Numbered from the stretch's first letter, positions 26,780 to 35,964 are shown. The stretch: DNA of 64,000 nt from Variovorax sp. OV700 (GCF_900099805.1 NZ_FNDR01000009.1:1-64000); one strand, 5' to 3'. Notes: generated by a model from the sequence alone, not told the origin. Program-made: numbers and translations.

Positions 26780-26865
26780 GGAAAAGTGGCGAAGGCGCGC
26801 AGCGGCATGGAGGCTGAGGTTCTACGCGATTCGCTTCCGGTGCGCCAGCCGTAATGCGCAGGCCA

Positions 26866-26890
26866 AAAAAAAGCGCCCTCGCGGGCGCTG
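26866..26890 (-). terminator. Terminator after the YidB-like gene
   Basis: AGCGCCC/GGGCGCT hairpin with a TCGC loop. On the minus strand it is followed by eight T residues, downstream of the YidB-like gene. Confidence 0.85.
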
Positions 26891-26912
26891 GAATTCTTGA
26901 TGAGCCAATGGC

Positions 26913-27368
26913 TCAGGGCTGCCTGTTCTGCAGCAGGCCGCCGAGCGAACTCAGCAGGTCGCTCTGGTCGCCAAGGCCCTGCTCCGGCACCTTACCGTGC
27001 GGCGTGAGCTGGTCGATGAGTACCGGCAGCAAGGTGGCCAGCATGGGCAGCAGCGTTTGCGCATTGATGCCGAGCCTGGAGGCGATGTTGGCAATGGTGT
27101 CGCTGCCCAGCGCGTCCTGCAGCTGTCCGCCGGATACCGGCTGGTTTTCTCCCTTGCCGATCCAGGAGCCGATCACGTCGCCCATGCCCGCTTGCTCGAA
27201 CTTGGAAACCAGCCCTCCCAAGCCCCCTGCGCTGCCGTTGTTGGCGAGCAGCCCGCCCAGCGCGCCGGCCAGGCCGCCGAGATCGCCCATCCCGCCGCCC
27301 TGCGGTTGCTGCTGCTGTTGGCCCGCGCCTCCGAGCACCTGACCGAGTACCGAATCGAGCAATCCCAT
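26913..27368 (-). CDS. YidB-like DUF937 protein
   Basis: Small protein of the YidB/DUF937 family, 151 aa, function unknown. It starts MGLLDSVLGQVLGG, continues through a Gln/Gly-rich stretch and GGLGGLVSKFEQAGMGDVIGSWIG, and has the family block DALGSDTIANIASRLGIN. The C-terminus ends with a short hydrophobic helix (LLPMLATLLPVLIDQL). Of two in-frame ATGs six bases apart, I chose the second (27368): AAGGAA touches the first ATG but stands about seven bases from the second. A terminator follows the gene. Confidence 0.85.
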   Translation of the reverse strand: MGLLDSVLGQVLGGAGQQQQQPQGGGMGDLGGLAGALGGLLANNGSAGGLGGLVSKFEQAGMGDVIGSWIGKGENQPVSGGQLQDALGSDTIANIASRLGINAQTLLPMLATLLPVLIDQLTPHGKVPEQGLGDQSDLLSSLGGLLQNRQP

Positions 27369-27470
27369 GGCCATTTCCTTGGTGTGTGACAGAACCGCCC
27401 GCATTTTCCAACGCAAACGGACCGCGAGCCGACAGTGGAGGTGCCCACTATCGCCGCGTCGTGTGACAAA

Positions 27471-28835
27471 TTACCGGGTACGCGCCGGCCGTTTAGGCAG
27501 CAATGCGGGACTGACTCCTTGCATGCCCACCAGGCCGAGCACCGTGACGAGCGAATTCTGCGCGCCCTTCCATGCATCTGTCACGTCGATCGACTCGCTC
27601 AGGGCGTGAAAGCCGGTGGACCTGCCGCCCCCGCCGATGATGATGGCCGGGATGCCGTACGACATCGGCACGTTGGCGTCGGTGCTGCCGCCGCGCAGCA
27701 GCGTCTTGTGGCCGAAGGCCGTGTTCGAGCGGATGGCCGCTTCCACCATGACCGAGTCGGAGGGCGTGCGGCCGCCCGGCCGGTCGCCGATCAGCTTGTT
27801 GCTTGCGCTGAGTGTGCCGACGTTCCAGCGCTTGTTCTCTTCGACCACGGCCTCGTCGATGGCCGCGAGGATCTTCTTCTCCGTCTCGAGCAGCGAGGCC
27901 ATGTCGTCCGAGCGGATGTCGACGGCCATGCGCGCGTCCGGCGCGATGGTGTTGACCGAGGTGCCACCGCCCACGGTGCCGACCGTGAACGTGGTCTTCG
28001 GGAAGCTCGGCGTGCGCACCTCGGCGATCTTGGCAATGGCGCGGCCCATGCCGTGGATCGCGCTGGGCACCTGGCCGAAGGCGGCGAAGCTGTGGCCGCC
28101 CGGACCCTTGAACGTGACTTCGTAGCGGTGGCTCGCGGTGCCCAGGATCAGCACATTGCCGTCCGGCGAAGGCTCCAGCCCCACCATGCCATCGATGTCC
28201 AGGTGGTCGCGAAAGATGGTCTTCATGCCGCGCAGGTTGCCCAGCTCTTCCTCGCCCACATTGGCGACGAACAGCAGGTCGCCCACCGTCTGCACCTTGT
28301 TGTCGTTGAGCACCTTGAGCCACGACAACAGCACGGAGAGGCCGCGCGTGTCGTCCGCAATGCCGGGCGCATGCAGCTTGCCGTCGTGCTCCTTCACCTT
28401 CACGTCGGTGCCGGCGGGAAACACGGTGTCCAGGTGGGCCGAGATCAGCAGCTTGGGGCCGTTGCCCGTGCCCTTGCGCAGGCCGACCACGTTGCCTTCG
28501 GCATCGATCTTCGCGTCGGCGAGGCCCAGCGCCTTCATGCGCGCGAGGAAAGCTTCGGCGCGCTTCTGCTCCTTGAATGGTGGTGCCTCGATCTCCGTCA
28601 GCATCTTCAGGTCTTCGACCGTGCGGTCATGGTCGGCCTTGACCGCGTCGAGCAGTTTCTGGACCGTGGGCGCCGCCATCAGTTGGGTAAAGGCTTTTTC
28701 CACCTCGGGACCGACCTGCGCGGGCGTGGGCGCAACGGCGGTGTTCTGGGCTTTGGCGCCCTGCACGGCGCAGAACATGGCCAGAACAACGGGCGCAAGG
28801 GGCGCGAGCCGGAGGGCGCGTGGTGAACGAAGCAT
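27471..28835 (-). CDS. Exported M20 family peptidase
   Basis: PepT-like M20 metallopeptidase with a signal peptide, 454 aa. The N-terminus (MLRSPRALR, a hydrophobic stretch and AVQGAKAQ) looks like a cleavable Sec signal, so the enzyme should act in the periplasm. Metal-site segments are SAHLDTVFPAGTD, HAPGIADDTRGLS and FVANVGEEELGNL. A later conserved His sits in GFHALSESID. I chose the ATG at 28835 (AGGA about ten bases upstream) over an earlier ATG at 28865 because it puts the signal peptide at the true N-terminus. It follows rsmE by 69 bases and may be in the amgK-rsmE transcript. Confidence 0.9.
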   Translation of the reverse strand: MLRSPRALRLAPLAPVVLAMFCAVQGAKAQNTAVAPTPAQVGPEVEKAFTQLMAAPTVQKLLDAVKADHDRTVEDLKMLTEIEAPPFKEQKRAEAFLARMKALGLADAKIDAEGNVVGLRKGTGNGPKLLISAHLDTVFPAGTDVKVKEHDGKLHAPGIADDTRGLSVLLSWLKVLNDNKVQTVGDLLFVANVGEEELGNLRGMKTIFRDHLDIDGMVGLEPSPDGNVLILGTASHRYEVTFKGPGGHSFAAFGQVPSAIHGMGRAIAKIAEVRTPSFPKTTFTVGTVGGGTSVNTIAPDARMAVDIRSDDMASLLETEKKILAAIDEAVVEENKRWNVGTLSASNKLIGDRPGGRTPSDSVMVEAAIRSNTAFGHKTLLRGGSTDANVPMSYGIPAIIIGGGGRSTGFHALSESIDVTDAWKGAQNSLVTVLGLVGMQGVSPALLPKRPARTR

Positions 28836-28904
28836 GGCGTGAAGATCCTTCTCTTTGTCTGTCATGACGAATGGGTGAGGCACGCTCGCCTCACGGGAAC
28901 ACAG

Positions 28905-29639
28905 TCAGGGGCCGGCGAGCGATACCAGTGCCGCGAGCGCTGCCGTCTCGGCGCGCAGCACGCGCGGACCGAGAGTGATCGGCGCAAAGCCGCATGCCAG
29001 GGCCTCCTTCTCCTCCGCGCCGCTCAGGCCGCCTTCGGGGCCGCTCAGGACCAGCACGCTGCGATCCGCCGGGGCCGATGCGGTGGCATCGGCGAGGCGC
29101 CGCGTACCGTCGGCGAGGCTCAGGACAAGGCGCAGCGCGGTGCCGCTGTTGTTCGCATCGATCCAGGCCGGCGGGCTCGAGAACGGCCGCACTGGATGGA
29201 TCACCGGCACGCGGTTGCGGCCGCATTGCTCGCAGGCCGCAATGGCAATCGCCTCCCAATGCGCCCTTTTCTTTTCAGCGCGCTCGCCCGAGAGACGCAG
29301 CACGCCATGGGCCGTCGCCAGCGGCTGGATGCTTGCAACACCCAGTTCGGTGGCTTTCTCGACCAGCCAGTCCATGCGCTCGTTGGCGGGCATGCCGACC
29401 GCGAGATGCACCGCGCGCGCTGCTTCGCGCTCTGTGGCCGCGTGAACGCCAAGCGTCACCGAAACGTCGCTGCGCCCCATGCGCTCGACCGTGGCCGCGT
29501 ATTCGCCGCCCGAGCCGTCGAACAGCGTGAGCGCGTCGCCGGGTTGCATCCGCAGCACCTGCACGTGGCGCGCCGCGCCGGGTGGCAGTTCGAACGTGGC
29601 ACCCGCAATCAGCGGCACCGGGCAATGGAAACGGGGCAT
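28905..29639 (-). CDS. rsmE: 16S rRNA m3U1498 methyltransferase
   Basis: SPOUT-class methyltransferase acting on U1498 in the 30S decoding region. The 244-aa protein has an N-terminal PUA-like domain (HCPVPLIAGATFELP, HVQVLRMQPGDALTLFDGSGGEY) and a C-terminal trefoil-knot domain. Knot motifs include ERMDWLVEKATELGV, EQCGRNRVPVI, LSGPEGGLSGAEE and LGPRVLRAETA, the last two forming the SAM site. Its ATG follows the amgK TAG with no gap (TAGATG), so the two are almost certainly co-translated. Confidence 0.96.
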   Translation of the reverse strand: MPRFHCPVPLIAGATFELPPGAARHVQVLRMQPGDALTLFDGSGGEYAATVERMGRSDVSVTLGVHAATEREAARAVHLAVGMPANERMDWLVEKATELGVASIQPLATAHGVLRLSGERAEKKRAHWEAIAIAACEQCGRNRVPVIHPVRPFSSPPAWIDANNSGTALRLVLSLADGTRRLADATASAPADRSVLVLSGPEGGLSGAEEKEALACGFAPITLGPRVLRAETAALAALVSLAGP

Positions 29640-30734
29640 CTAGGGCCGACCGTAGACGAAGCCGGTGAGCGCCGAGCTGCCTTCGATTTCGTCGATCACG
29701 CGCAGCAATGGCGTCAATTCCATGTAGCGGCTGGCCGTCGAGCGGATGTAAGCGATGAATCGGGGCGTGTCGGCCAGGTAGCGGGGCTTGCCGTCACGCA
29801 GTGTCAGGCGGGCGAAGATGCCGGCCACCTTGAGGTGGCGCTGCAGCCCCATCCACTCGACCGAGCGGTAGAAGGCGCCGAAATCGGCGTCGACCGGCAG
29901 CCCGGCCTTGCGGGCGGCTTCCCAGTAGCGGATCGTGACGTCGAGCACGAACTCCTCGTCCCAGCTCAGGAAGGCATCGCGCATCAGACTTGCGATGTCA
30001 TAGGTGATCGGGCCGTAGACCGCGTCCTGGAAGTCGAGCACGCCCAGATCCGCTCCGTCGCGGACCATCAGGTTGCGCGGCATGAAGTCGCGGTGAACAT
30101 AGACGCTTGGCGAGGCCAGGTTGCTTTCGACGATGAGCTTGAAGCTGCGTTCCAGCCGTTCCTTCAGCTTGCCCTCGACGGCAATGCCGCGGTGGCGCCC
30201 GATGTACCACTCGGGAAAAAGCGCCAGTTCGCGCTCGAGCAGCGCGCGGTCGTAGGGCGGCAGCACGCCCGGCCTGGATGCCAGCTGCCAGCGGATCAGC
30301 GCGTCGATGGCCTGGTCGTAGAGCGGACGGCTCGCGTCGGGCAGGGCCGGATCGATGACCTCGAGCATGGTCTGGCGGCCCAGGTCGTCCAGCAGCAGGA
30401 AGCCGTTCGCCCGGTCCCATTCGAGCACCTTGGGCGCGGTGATCCCGGCTTCGGCCATCAAGCGGGCGACCTGCACGAAGGGCTCGCTGTTTTCCTTGTC
30501 CGGCGGCGCGTCCATCACGATGCGAGTGTCACCATCGTCCGCGCCGTCGACGCGAAAGTAGCGCCGAAAGCTCGCGTCGGCTGACGCAAGGCGCACGGTT
30601 TCGGGCAGCAAGCGGTGCGTGGCGGAGATGCCGGCCAGCCAGTGCCGGAAGGTCGCGGATCGCTGCGGATCGGTCCAGGGAATGGCTTCGGCGGAGGGGG
30701 TAGGCTCGGAAGCCGGGAGCGGGGGTGCTGTCAT
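29640..30734 (-). CDS. amgK: Anomeric MurNAc/GlcNAc kinase
   Basis: Aminoglycoside-phosphotransferase-fold kinase that phosphorylates the anomeric position of N-acetylmuramic acid in peptidoglycan recycling; MurU then activates the product with UTP. The 364-aa protein has a kinase motif VYVHRDFMPRNLMV (catalytic Asp and metal-binding Asn) and a DFG-equivalent VLDFQDAVYGP. ASFRRYFRV and IVMDAPPDKEN are typical of AmgK. It is divergent from lptD, as in Pseudomonas, but murU is not its neighbour; it lies about 28 kb away. Confidence 0.92.
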   Translation of the reverse strand: MTAPPLPASEPTPSAEAIPWTDPQRSATFRHWLAGISATHRLLPETVRLASADASFRRYFRVDGADDGDTRIVMDAPPDKENSEPFVQVARLMAEAGITAPKVLEWDRANGFLLLDDLGRQTMLEVIDPALPDASRPLYDQAIDALIRWQLASRPGVLPPYDRALLERELALFPEWYIGRHRGIAVEGKLKERLERSFKLIVESNLASPSVYVHRDFMPRNLMVRDGADLGVLDFQDAVYGPITYDIASLMRDAFLSWDEEFVLDVTIRYWEAARKAGLPVDADFGAFYRSVEWMGLQRHLKVAGIFARLTLRDGKPRYLADTPRFIAYIRSTASRYMELTPLLRVIDEIEGSSALTGFVYGRP

Positions 30735-30867
30735 GGATAATCGATTCTACAAATCCGCCTGGCGCGGCAACTCCTGCGGTCCTCCCCGGTCGAACAGGGC
30801 TGCCGCCGGCTCCTGCAACCCGCCGGCCTGCCGCGCCGTCCTCCCGACGATCCTTCGTTCCTGACCG

Positions 30868-30969
30868 ATGCCTACGATCCAAAGCCCCCACGCTTGGCAC
30901 CTTGTGCACTCGCAGCCCTCCCAGGGGAGACTGCGGGCCTTCTCCGGAACGACTGGGCGGGTGGCTTGA
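30868..30969 (+). CDS. Possible 33-codon upstream ORF of lptD
   Basis: An ATG at 30868 opens a frame of 33 codons whose TGA overlaps the lptD ATG (TGATG). The predicted peptide (MPTIQSPHAWHLVHSQPSQG and 13 more residues) matches nothing I recognise and has no strong ribosome binding site. Codon use is not clearly coding. If translated, it could couple lptD translation to its own. It may equally be chance in an unusually long lptD leader. Confidence 0.25.
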   Translation: MPTIQSPHAWHLVHSQPSQGRLRAFSGTTGRVA

Positions 30970-33548
30970 TGAGCCGACGCGTTGCCTCGCGGCGTTCCGG
31001 CCCGCCCCTGCCATTGGCCGTGTTGTCGCTGGCGCTGCTGCATGCGCATGGCGCGTCCGCGCAGCCGGCGGGCGGCCTCGACGGTCCGCTCACGCTCAAG
31101 CGCACGCCGCAACTGACCGAAACGCTGCCGCCGAATGAACGCAGCCAGCTGCCGAGCCTCATCACCGGCGACCGGCTGTCGGGTCGCCAGGACCTCGAAA
31201 CCGTGGTCGAAGGCCATGCGACGCTGCGGCGCGGCGAGGTCGCCATCACCGCCGACCGGCTCGAGTACTACCAGCCCGACGACCGCGCCAAGGCGCGCGG
31301 CAACGTGCGGGTCAACCAGGCCGGCAATGTGTACGAAGGCCCCGAACTCGAGCTCAAGCTCGAGACCTTCGAGGGCTTTTTCAACAACGTGCGCTACTCC
31401 TTCCTCGTCAACGGCGGGCACGGCGAGGCGCAGCGCATCGATTTCGTCGACAGCAACATATCGGTGGCCCGCAGTGCCACCTACACCACCTGCCGCCGCG
31501 AAGATTTTCCGGGCTGGATGCCGGCCTGGCTGCTGACCGCGGCCACGATGACCACCGACACCGAGGAAAACGTCGGCGTGGCCACCGATGCGCGACTGAG
31601 TTTCATGGGCATCAGCACGCCGCCGCTTCCGAGCGTGAGCTTTCCGCTGTCGAACCAGCGCAAGAGCGGGCTGCTGCCGCCCACGATCGGCGTCGACAAC
31701 AACAACGGCATGGAGATCTCGCAGCCGTACTACTGGAACATCGCACCCAACCGCGACGCCACTTTCACGCCAACGCTGATGAGCAAGCGGGGCCTCAACC
31801 TGGGCTCGGAATTCCGCTACCTCGAGAAAGACTACAGCGGCACCATCCGCCTGGACCTGATGGGCAGCGACCGCCTGGTGGGACAGCGCTACAACGAGCT
31901 GCGCGCCACCCAGCTCCAGCAACTGGCCAACGGAGAAATCCAGGCCAAGGACCTGACCGCTGCGCCCAACAGCAACAAGCGATGGGGCATCTGGGCCAAT
32001 CACCACCAGGAGTTCAATGCCAAGGCGCTGGGACTGGATTCGCTGTCGGCCAACATCAACATCAACCGGGTCAGCGACGACGACTACTGGCGCGACTTCA
32101 CGCGCACGCCCACCCTGGCGCAGCGCCAGCTGCCGAACGAAGCGGCGCTCAACTGGGGCAAGGGCGACTGGAGCGGCGGGATTCGTGCGCTGCGCTACCA
32201 GACGCTGCAGTACAACTTGTCGCCCATCGTGCCGTCCTATGACCGGATGCCGCAGATCACGGCCAACTACAACAAGTACGACTGGCACGGCTTCGACGTT
32301 TCGCTGAACCTCGACTACACGCGCTTCCGCGTCAACAGCATCCTGGCGGGCCAGCCTGGCTTCGACATCAACCAGCAGTCGCAGCCCGACGGCGATCGCG
32401 CCTTGGCGATAGCCACGATCAGCCGGCCGTTCATCACGCCGAGTTCCTTCGTCATTCCCAAGCTGCAGCTGAACACGGCTTCGTACAACTACTACCTGCC
32501 GCAGTCGGACATTCCGAAGCTCACCGTCAATGGCATCACATATGTCAATGGCGTGCCCTACAACGGGAATTCGCTCTACTTCTTCCCGACCTCGAGCAAC
32601 CGGACGGTGCCGACCTTCAGCCTCGACAGCGGCCTGATCTTCGAGCGCGACGCGAGCTACTTCGGCCGCGCCTTCCGCCAGACGCTGGAGCCGCGCGCGT
32701 ACTACGTCTACACGCCGTACCGCAACCAGAGCATGCTGCCGAACTACGATTCGGCGGCCAACGACTTCAGCTTTGCGACCATCTACACCGAGAACGCCTT
32801 CTCGGGCAACGACCGCATCTCCGACACCAACACGCTCACGCTGGGCGTGACCTCCCGCCTGATCGACCCCGACACCGGGGTCGAGGCCGCGCGCTTCGGC
32901 GTTGCGCAGCGACTGCGCTTCAGCGACCAGAAGGTCACGCTGCCGGGCGGCATCCCGGTGACCGATCGTGCGAGCGACCTGCTGCTGGGCGCGCAGATCA
33001 ACTGGACGCCCAAGTGGAGCCTGGACACGGTGGTCCAGTACAACCCCGACACGCGCAAGTCGGAACGCTCGGCCATCAGCGCGCGCTACAACCCCGAGCC
33101 GTACCACAACTTGAGCGCGGCCTTCCGCTACCAGGCGCCCAGCACGCCGACCGCGACCGACGGCAACAAGTCTTTCGATGTGGGCTGGCAGTGGCCCCTC
33201 AACGACCTGTGGGGCGACAAGGGCAAGGACCTCGGCCCGGGCAAGGGCCAGGGGGGCGGACGGTGGTACGCGGTCGGCCGGCTCAACTACAGCCTGCAGG
33301 ACGAGAAACTCACGGACGGCGTGCTCGGCTTCGAGTACGACGGCTGCTGCTGGATCGGACGCGTTGTGCTGCAGCGCGTCACCACCGGCCAGGTGACGGC
33401 CAACACCCGCATCATGTTCCAGCTCGAATTCGTCGGATTTTCCAGCATCGGATCGAGTCCCATGCAGGCCCTGCGGCAGAACATCCAGCGCTACCAGCCT
33501 CTTCGCCAGCCCACCGAAGGGCCGAGCCGCTTCACCAATTACGACTGA
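30969..33548 (+). CDS. lptD: LPS-assembly protein LptD
   Basis: Outer-membrane beta-barrel that inserts LPS into the outer leaflet, working with LptE. The 859-aa protein starts at ATG 30969 with a signal peptide (about 1-32, ending AHGASAQP). An OstA/LptA-like jellyroll follows (about 60-190; GHATLRRGEVAITADRLEYY, ARGNVRVNQ), then the large barrel ending in FVGFSSIGSSPMQAL. Cysteines that I see are Cys175 (YTTCRRED) and the pair Cys793-Cys794 (YDGCCW). The N-terminal cysteine of the E. coli protein has no counterpart, so only one interdomain disulfide seems possible. surA follows after 17 bases. Confidence 0.96.
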   Translation: MSRRVASRRSGPPLPLAVLSLALLHAHGASAQPAGGLDGPLTLKRTPQLTETLPPNERSQLPSLITGDRLSGRQDLETVVEGHATLRRGEVAITADRLEYYQPDDRAKARGNVRVNQAGNVYEGPELELKLETFEGFFNNVRYSFLVNGGHGEAQRIDFVDSNISVARSATYTTCRREDFPGWMPAWLLTAATMTTDTEENVGVATDARLSFMGISTPPLPSVSFPLSNQRKSGLLPPTIGVDNNNGMEISQPYYWNIAPNRDATFTPTLMSKRGLNLGSEFRYLEKDYSGTIRLDLMGSDRLVGQRYNELRATQLQQLANGEIQAKDLTAAPNSNKRWGIWANHHQEFNAKALGLDSLSANININRVSDDDYWRDFTRTPTLAQRQLPNEAALNWGKGDWSGGIRALRYQTLQYNLSPIVPSYDRMPQITANYNKYDWHGFDVSLNLDYTRFRVNSILAGQPGFDINQQSQPDGDRALAIATISRPFITPSSFVIPKLQLNTASYNYYLPQSDIPKLTVNGITYVNGVPYNGNSLYFFPTSSNRTVPTFSLDSGLIFERDASYFGRAFRQTLEPRAYYVYTPYRNQSMLPNYDSAANDFSFATIYTENAFSGNDRISDTNTLTLGVTSRLIDPDTGVEAARFGVAQRLRFSDQKVTLPGGIPVTDRASDLLLGAQINWTPKWSLDTVVQYNPDTRKSERSAISARYNPEPYHNLSAAFRYQAPSTPTATDGNKSFDVGWQWPLNDLWGDKGKDLGPGKGQGGGRWYAVGRLNYSLQDEKLTDGVLGFEYDGCCWIGRVVLQRVTTGQVTANTRIMFQLEFVGFSSIGSSPMQALRQNIQRYQPLRQPTEGPSRFTNYD

Positions 33549-33565
33549 GACGATTGAGCAACGCC

Positions 33566-34975
33566 ATGAAACACATCCGTTCCATCCTTACCTTGGGCTG
33601 CCTCGCGGCGCTGGCCGCATCCTCCGGCGCGCAGGGCCTGCGCCCCGGTGGCGGCAGCGGCATCACGGACATCATGCGCGCCGGCCCCCGCCTTGCGGCC
33701 CCGGTTGCACGCCCGGCACCGTCCAGCGCCGCGCCGGTGCAGCGCTCGGCCGAGTACATCGTTGCACTGGTCAACTCCGAACCCATCACCAACACCGAAG
33801 TGCAGTCGCGCGTCACGCGGCTGATCCGCGAGAACGCCGAGGCCGAGCGCGTTCCGCGCGCCGAGCTCACCCGCCTGGTGCTCGAGCGCCTGATCTCCGA
33901 GCGCGCCCAGCTCCAGCTGGCCAAGGAAAACGGCATCAAGGTGGACGACGTCGCCATCGACCAGGCCGAGCAGACCGTGGCGCGGCAGAACCAGGTCACG
34001 GTCGAAGAGCTGCGCCGCCGCGTGGTGGCCGAGGGCATCTCGCCGCGTGAATTCCGCAACGACCTGCGCGACCAGCTGCTGCTCACGCGCCTGCGCGACC
34101 GCGAGGTGGAATCGAAGGTCAAGATCAGCGACTCCGAAGCCGACGAATACCTGCGCGACCAGCGAAATTCCCCCACCAAGGACGCGGCGCTTCAGAACAT
34201 CAACCTCGCGCACCTGCTGGTCGCCGTGCCGGAGAACGCGACCCCTGCGCAGGTAGCCACTTTGCAGCAGCGGGCTCAAGGCCTGGCGCAGCGCGCCCGT
34301 TCGGGCGAAGACTTTGCCAAGCTGGTGCAGGAAAACTCCGATTCGCCCGACCGCGCCAATGGCGGCGCAGTCGGCATGCGCACCGCGGACCGCTATCCCT
34401 CGCTGTTCGTCGAAGCCACGCAATCCACAGCGGTCAACGGCATTGCAGGGCCCATTCGCTCGGGCGCCGGATTCCACGTGCTGAAGGTGCTGGCCAAGTC
34501 GCAGCTTGGCGCCACCGATGCCACCGTCACCCAGACGCAGGTGCGCCACATCCTGCTGCTCAACGACCCCAAGCGCACCACGGCCCAGGCCGTGGCGCAG
34601 CTCGCCGAATTCAAGCGCCGCGTGCAGTCCGGCACGGCCGATTTCGCTGGCCTTGCGCGCGACAACTCGCAAGACGCGAGCGCCAAGGAAGGCGGCGACC
34701 TGGGATGGTCGCGCCCCGGCCAGTTCGTCCCTGAGTTCGAGGAAGCCATGGACCGGCTCGCGCCGGGCCAGATCAGCGATCCCGTGGTATCGCGCTTCGG
34801 CGTCCACCTGATTCAGGTGGTCGGCCGGCGCGAATCCAAGCTCACCCAGGCCGAGCAGCGCGAAGCCGCGCGCGCCGTGCTGCGCGAACAGCGGGTCGAA
34901 GAGGCCTTCACCACCTGGGTGCAGGAAGTGCGCGCGCGCGCCTACGTCGAGTACCGCGAGCCGCCCCAGTCCTGA
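33566..34975 (+). CDS. surA: Periplasmic chaperone/PPIase SurA
   Basis: Chaperone that delivers beta-barrel proteins, including LptD, to the BAM complex. The 469-aa protein has a signal peptide (MKHIRSILTLGCLAALAASSG), a Pro/Ala-rich linker and an N-terminal chaperone domain (about 60-190; YIVALVNSEPITNTEVQSRV). Two parvulin domains follow, one starting near INLAHLLVAVPENAT (about 210-310) and the other at QVRHILLLNDP (about 325-430). A C-terminal helix completes the chaperone core. It lies between lptD and rsmA; pdxA, often present here, is absent. Its TGA overlaps the rsmA ATG by one base. Confidence 0.96.
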   Translation: MKHIRSILTLGCLAALAASSGAQGLRPGGGSGITDIMRAGPRLAAPVARPAPSSAAPVQRSAEYIVALVNSEPITNTEVQSRVTRLIRENAEAERVPRAELTRLVLERLISERAQLQLAKENGIKVDDVAIDQAEQTVARQNQVTVEELRRRVVAEGISPREFRNDLRDQLLLTRLRDREVESKVKISDSEADEYLRDQRNSPTKDAALQNINLAHLLVAVPENATPAQVATLQQRAQGLAQRARSGEDFAKLVQENSDSPDRANGGAVGMRTADRYPSLFVEATQSTAVNGIAGPIRSGAGFHVLKVLAKSQLGATDATVTQTQVRHILLLNDPKRTTAQAVAQLAEFKRRVQSGTADFAGLARDNSQDASAKEGGDLGWSRPGQFVPEFEEAMDRLAPGQISDPVVSRFGVHLIQVVGRRESKLTQAEQREAARAVLREQRVEEAFTTWVQEVRARAYVEYREPPQS

Positions 34976-35742
34976 TGGCCCATATCGCCAGGAAACGGTT
35001 CGGGCAGCACTTCCTGTCCGACGGGGGCATCATCGAAGCGATCGTGCACGAGATCGCGCCGCAGCCTGGCGACGCCATGGTCGAGATCGGTCCTGGGCTG
35101 GCGGCGCTCACGCAGCCCCTGGTGGAGCGGCTCGGGCGCCTGACGGTCATCGAGCTCGACCGCGACCTGGCCAAGCGGCTGCGCGATCATCCGCAGCTCG
35201 ACGTCATCGAGTCCGACGTGCTCAAGGTCGATTTCGCCGAGCTCGCTGCCAGGTTTCCGGCCCCGCTGCGGGTGGTCGGCAACCTGCCCTACAACATCTC
35301 CACGCCCATCCTGTTCCATCTGCTGGGCTTTGCGCACCTGATTGCCGACCAGCATTTCATGTTGCAGAAGGAAGTGATCGACCGCATGGTCGCCCGGCCC
35401 GCCACGTCCGACTACAGCCGCCTGAGCGTGATGCTGCAGTGGCGCTACGAGATGGAAAACGTGCTGTTCGTGCCGCCTGAGAGCTTCGACCCCCCGCCGC
35501 GCGTCGACAGCGCCGTGGTCCGGATGGTGCCGCTGGCCCAGCCGCCCGCCGTGGATGCCGCCCGCCTCGGCGAGATCGTACAAGTCGCCTTCAGCCAGCG
35601 CCGCAAGATCATGCGGCACACCCTGGGCAAGTGGCTCGACGAGCATGGCTTCGAGGGCGAGTTCGACGCCCAGCGCCGGGCTGAGGAAGTGCCAGTGGCC
35701 GAGTACGTCGCCCTGGCGCAGGCCGTTCCCCCGCGCCAATGA
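34975..35742 (+). CDS. rsmA: 16S rRNA dimethyladenosine transferase RsmA (KsgA)
   Basis: Dimethylates A1518 and A1519 of 16S rRNA, a late check in 30S assembly. The 255-aa protein has ARKRFGQHFLSD at the N-terminus, the SAM motif MVEIGPGLAALTQPL, VIELDRDLAKRL, and the catalytic NLPYNISTPILF. DPPPRVDSAVVRM and FSQRRKIMRHTL lie in the C-terminal RNA-binding part. It is the last gene of lptD-surA-rsmA and is followed by a terminator four bases after the stop. Confidence 0.98.
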   Translation: MAHIARKRFGQHFLSDGGIIEAIVHEIAPQPGDAMVEIGPGLAALTQPLVERLGRLTVIELDRDLAKRLRDHPQLDVIESDVLKVDFAELAARFPAPLRVVGNLPYNISTPILFHLLGFAHLIADQHFMLQKEVIDRMVARPATSDYSRLSVMLQWRYEMENVLFVPPESFDPPPRVDSAVVRMVPLAQPPAVDAARLGEIVQVAFSQRRKIMRHTLGKWLDEHGFEGEFDAQRRAEEVPVAEYVALAQAVPPRQ

Positions 35743-35745
35743 AAA

Positions 35746-35773
35746 AAAGCCCGCCTTGGCAAAGGCGGGCTTT
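35746..35773 (+). terminator. Terminator after rsmA
   Basis: AAAGCCCGCCTT/AAGGCGGGCTTT hairpin directly after the rsmA stop, with a modest T-rich tail (TTTCGTTCG). Confidence 0.8.
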
Positions 35774-35789
35774 CGTTCGTGAACACCGC

Positions 35790-35871
35790 GGAACCGGCTT
35801 TGCCGGGCCGCAGGTGTTGCCCCCTTGAGGGGGAGGCGGCTACACGAAGTGAGCCGCTTCGGGGGTGGGCC
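35790..35871. repeat. REP-like palindromic intergenic element
   Basis: A dense series of small inverted repeats: CCGGC...GCCGG, CCCCC TTGA GGGGG (35820-35833), and GCGGCT...AGCCGC (about 35836-35856), ending in CTTCGGGGGTGGGCC. From memory, similar GGGGG-flanked elements recur between genes in Comamonadaceae genomes. Only one copy is seen in this window, so repetition is not shown here. Confidence 0.5.
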
Positions 35872-35874
35872 TAT

Positions 35875-35964
35875 TCAGGCTGCCGCTAGCCAGTAGCCCG
35901 CGTTGAACGGGCTGCTCATGCGCAATGCGAGCGGCGAGACGTCGACCAGTTTGTCGGTCGGCAT
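35875..35964 (-). CDS. Possible 29-aa peptide downstream of barstar
   Basis: An ATG at 35964 preceded by AAGG at seven bases opens a 29-codon frame (starts MPTDKLVDVSPLALR, ends GYWLAAA) with GC-rich third positions like a real gene. The same frame remains open upstream to within the barstar 3' end, and that part also looks coding. This could be a short gene or the remnant of a longer one. I recognise no family, and the REP-like element begins right after it. Confidence 0.35.
   Translation of the reverse strand: MPTDKLVDVSPLALRMSSPFNAGYWLAAA

Noticed and set aside
35790..35871. CRISPR repeat
   Set aside because: There is no series of equal direct repeats with spacers; the structure is a set of small palindromes.
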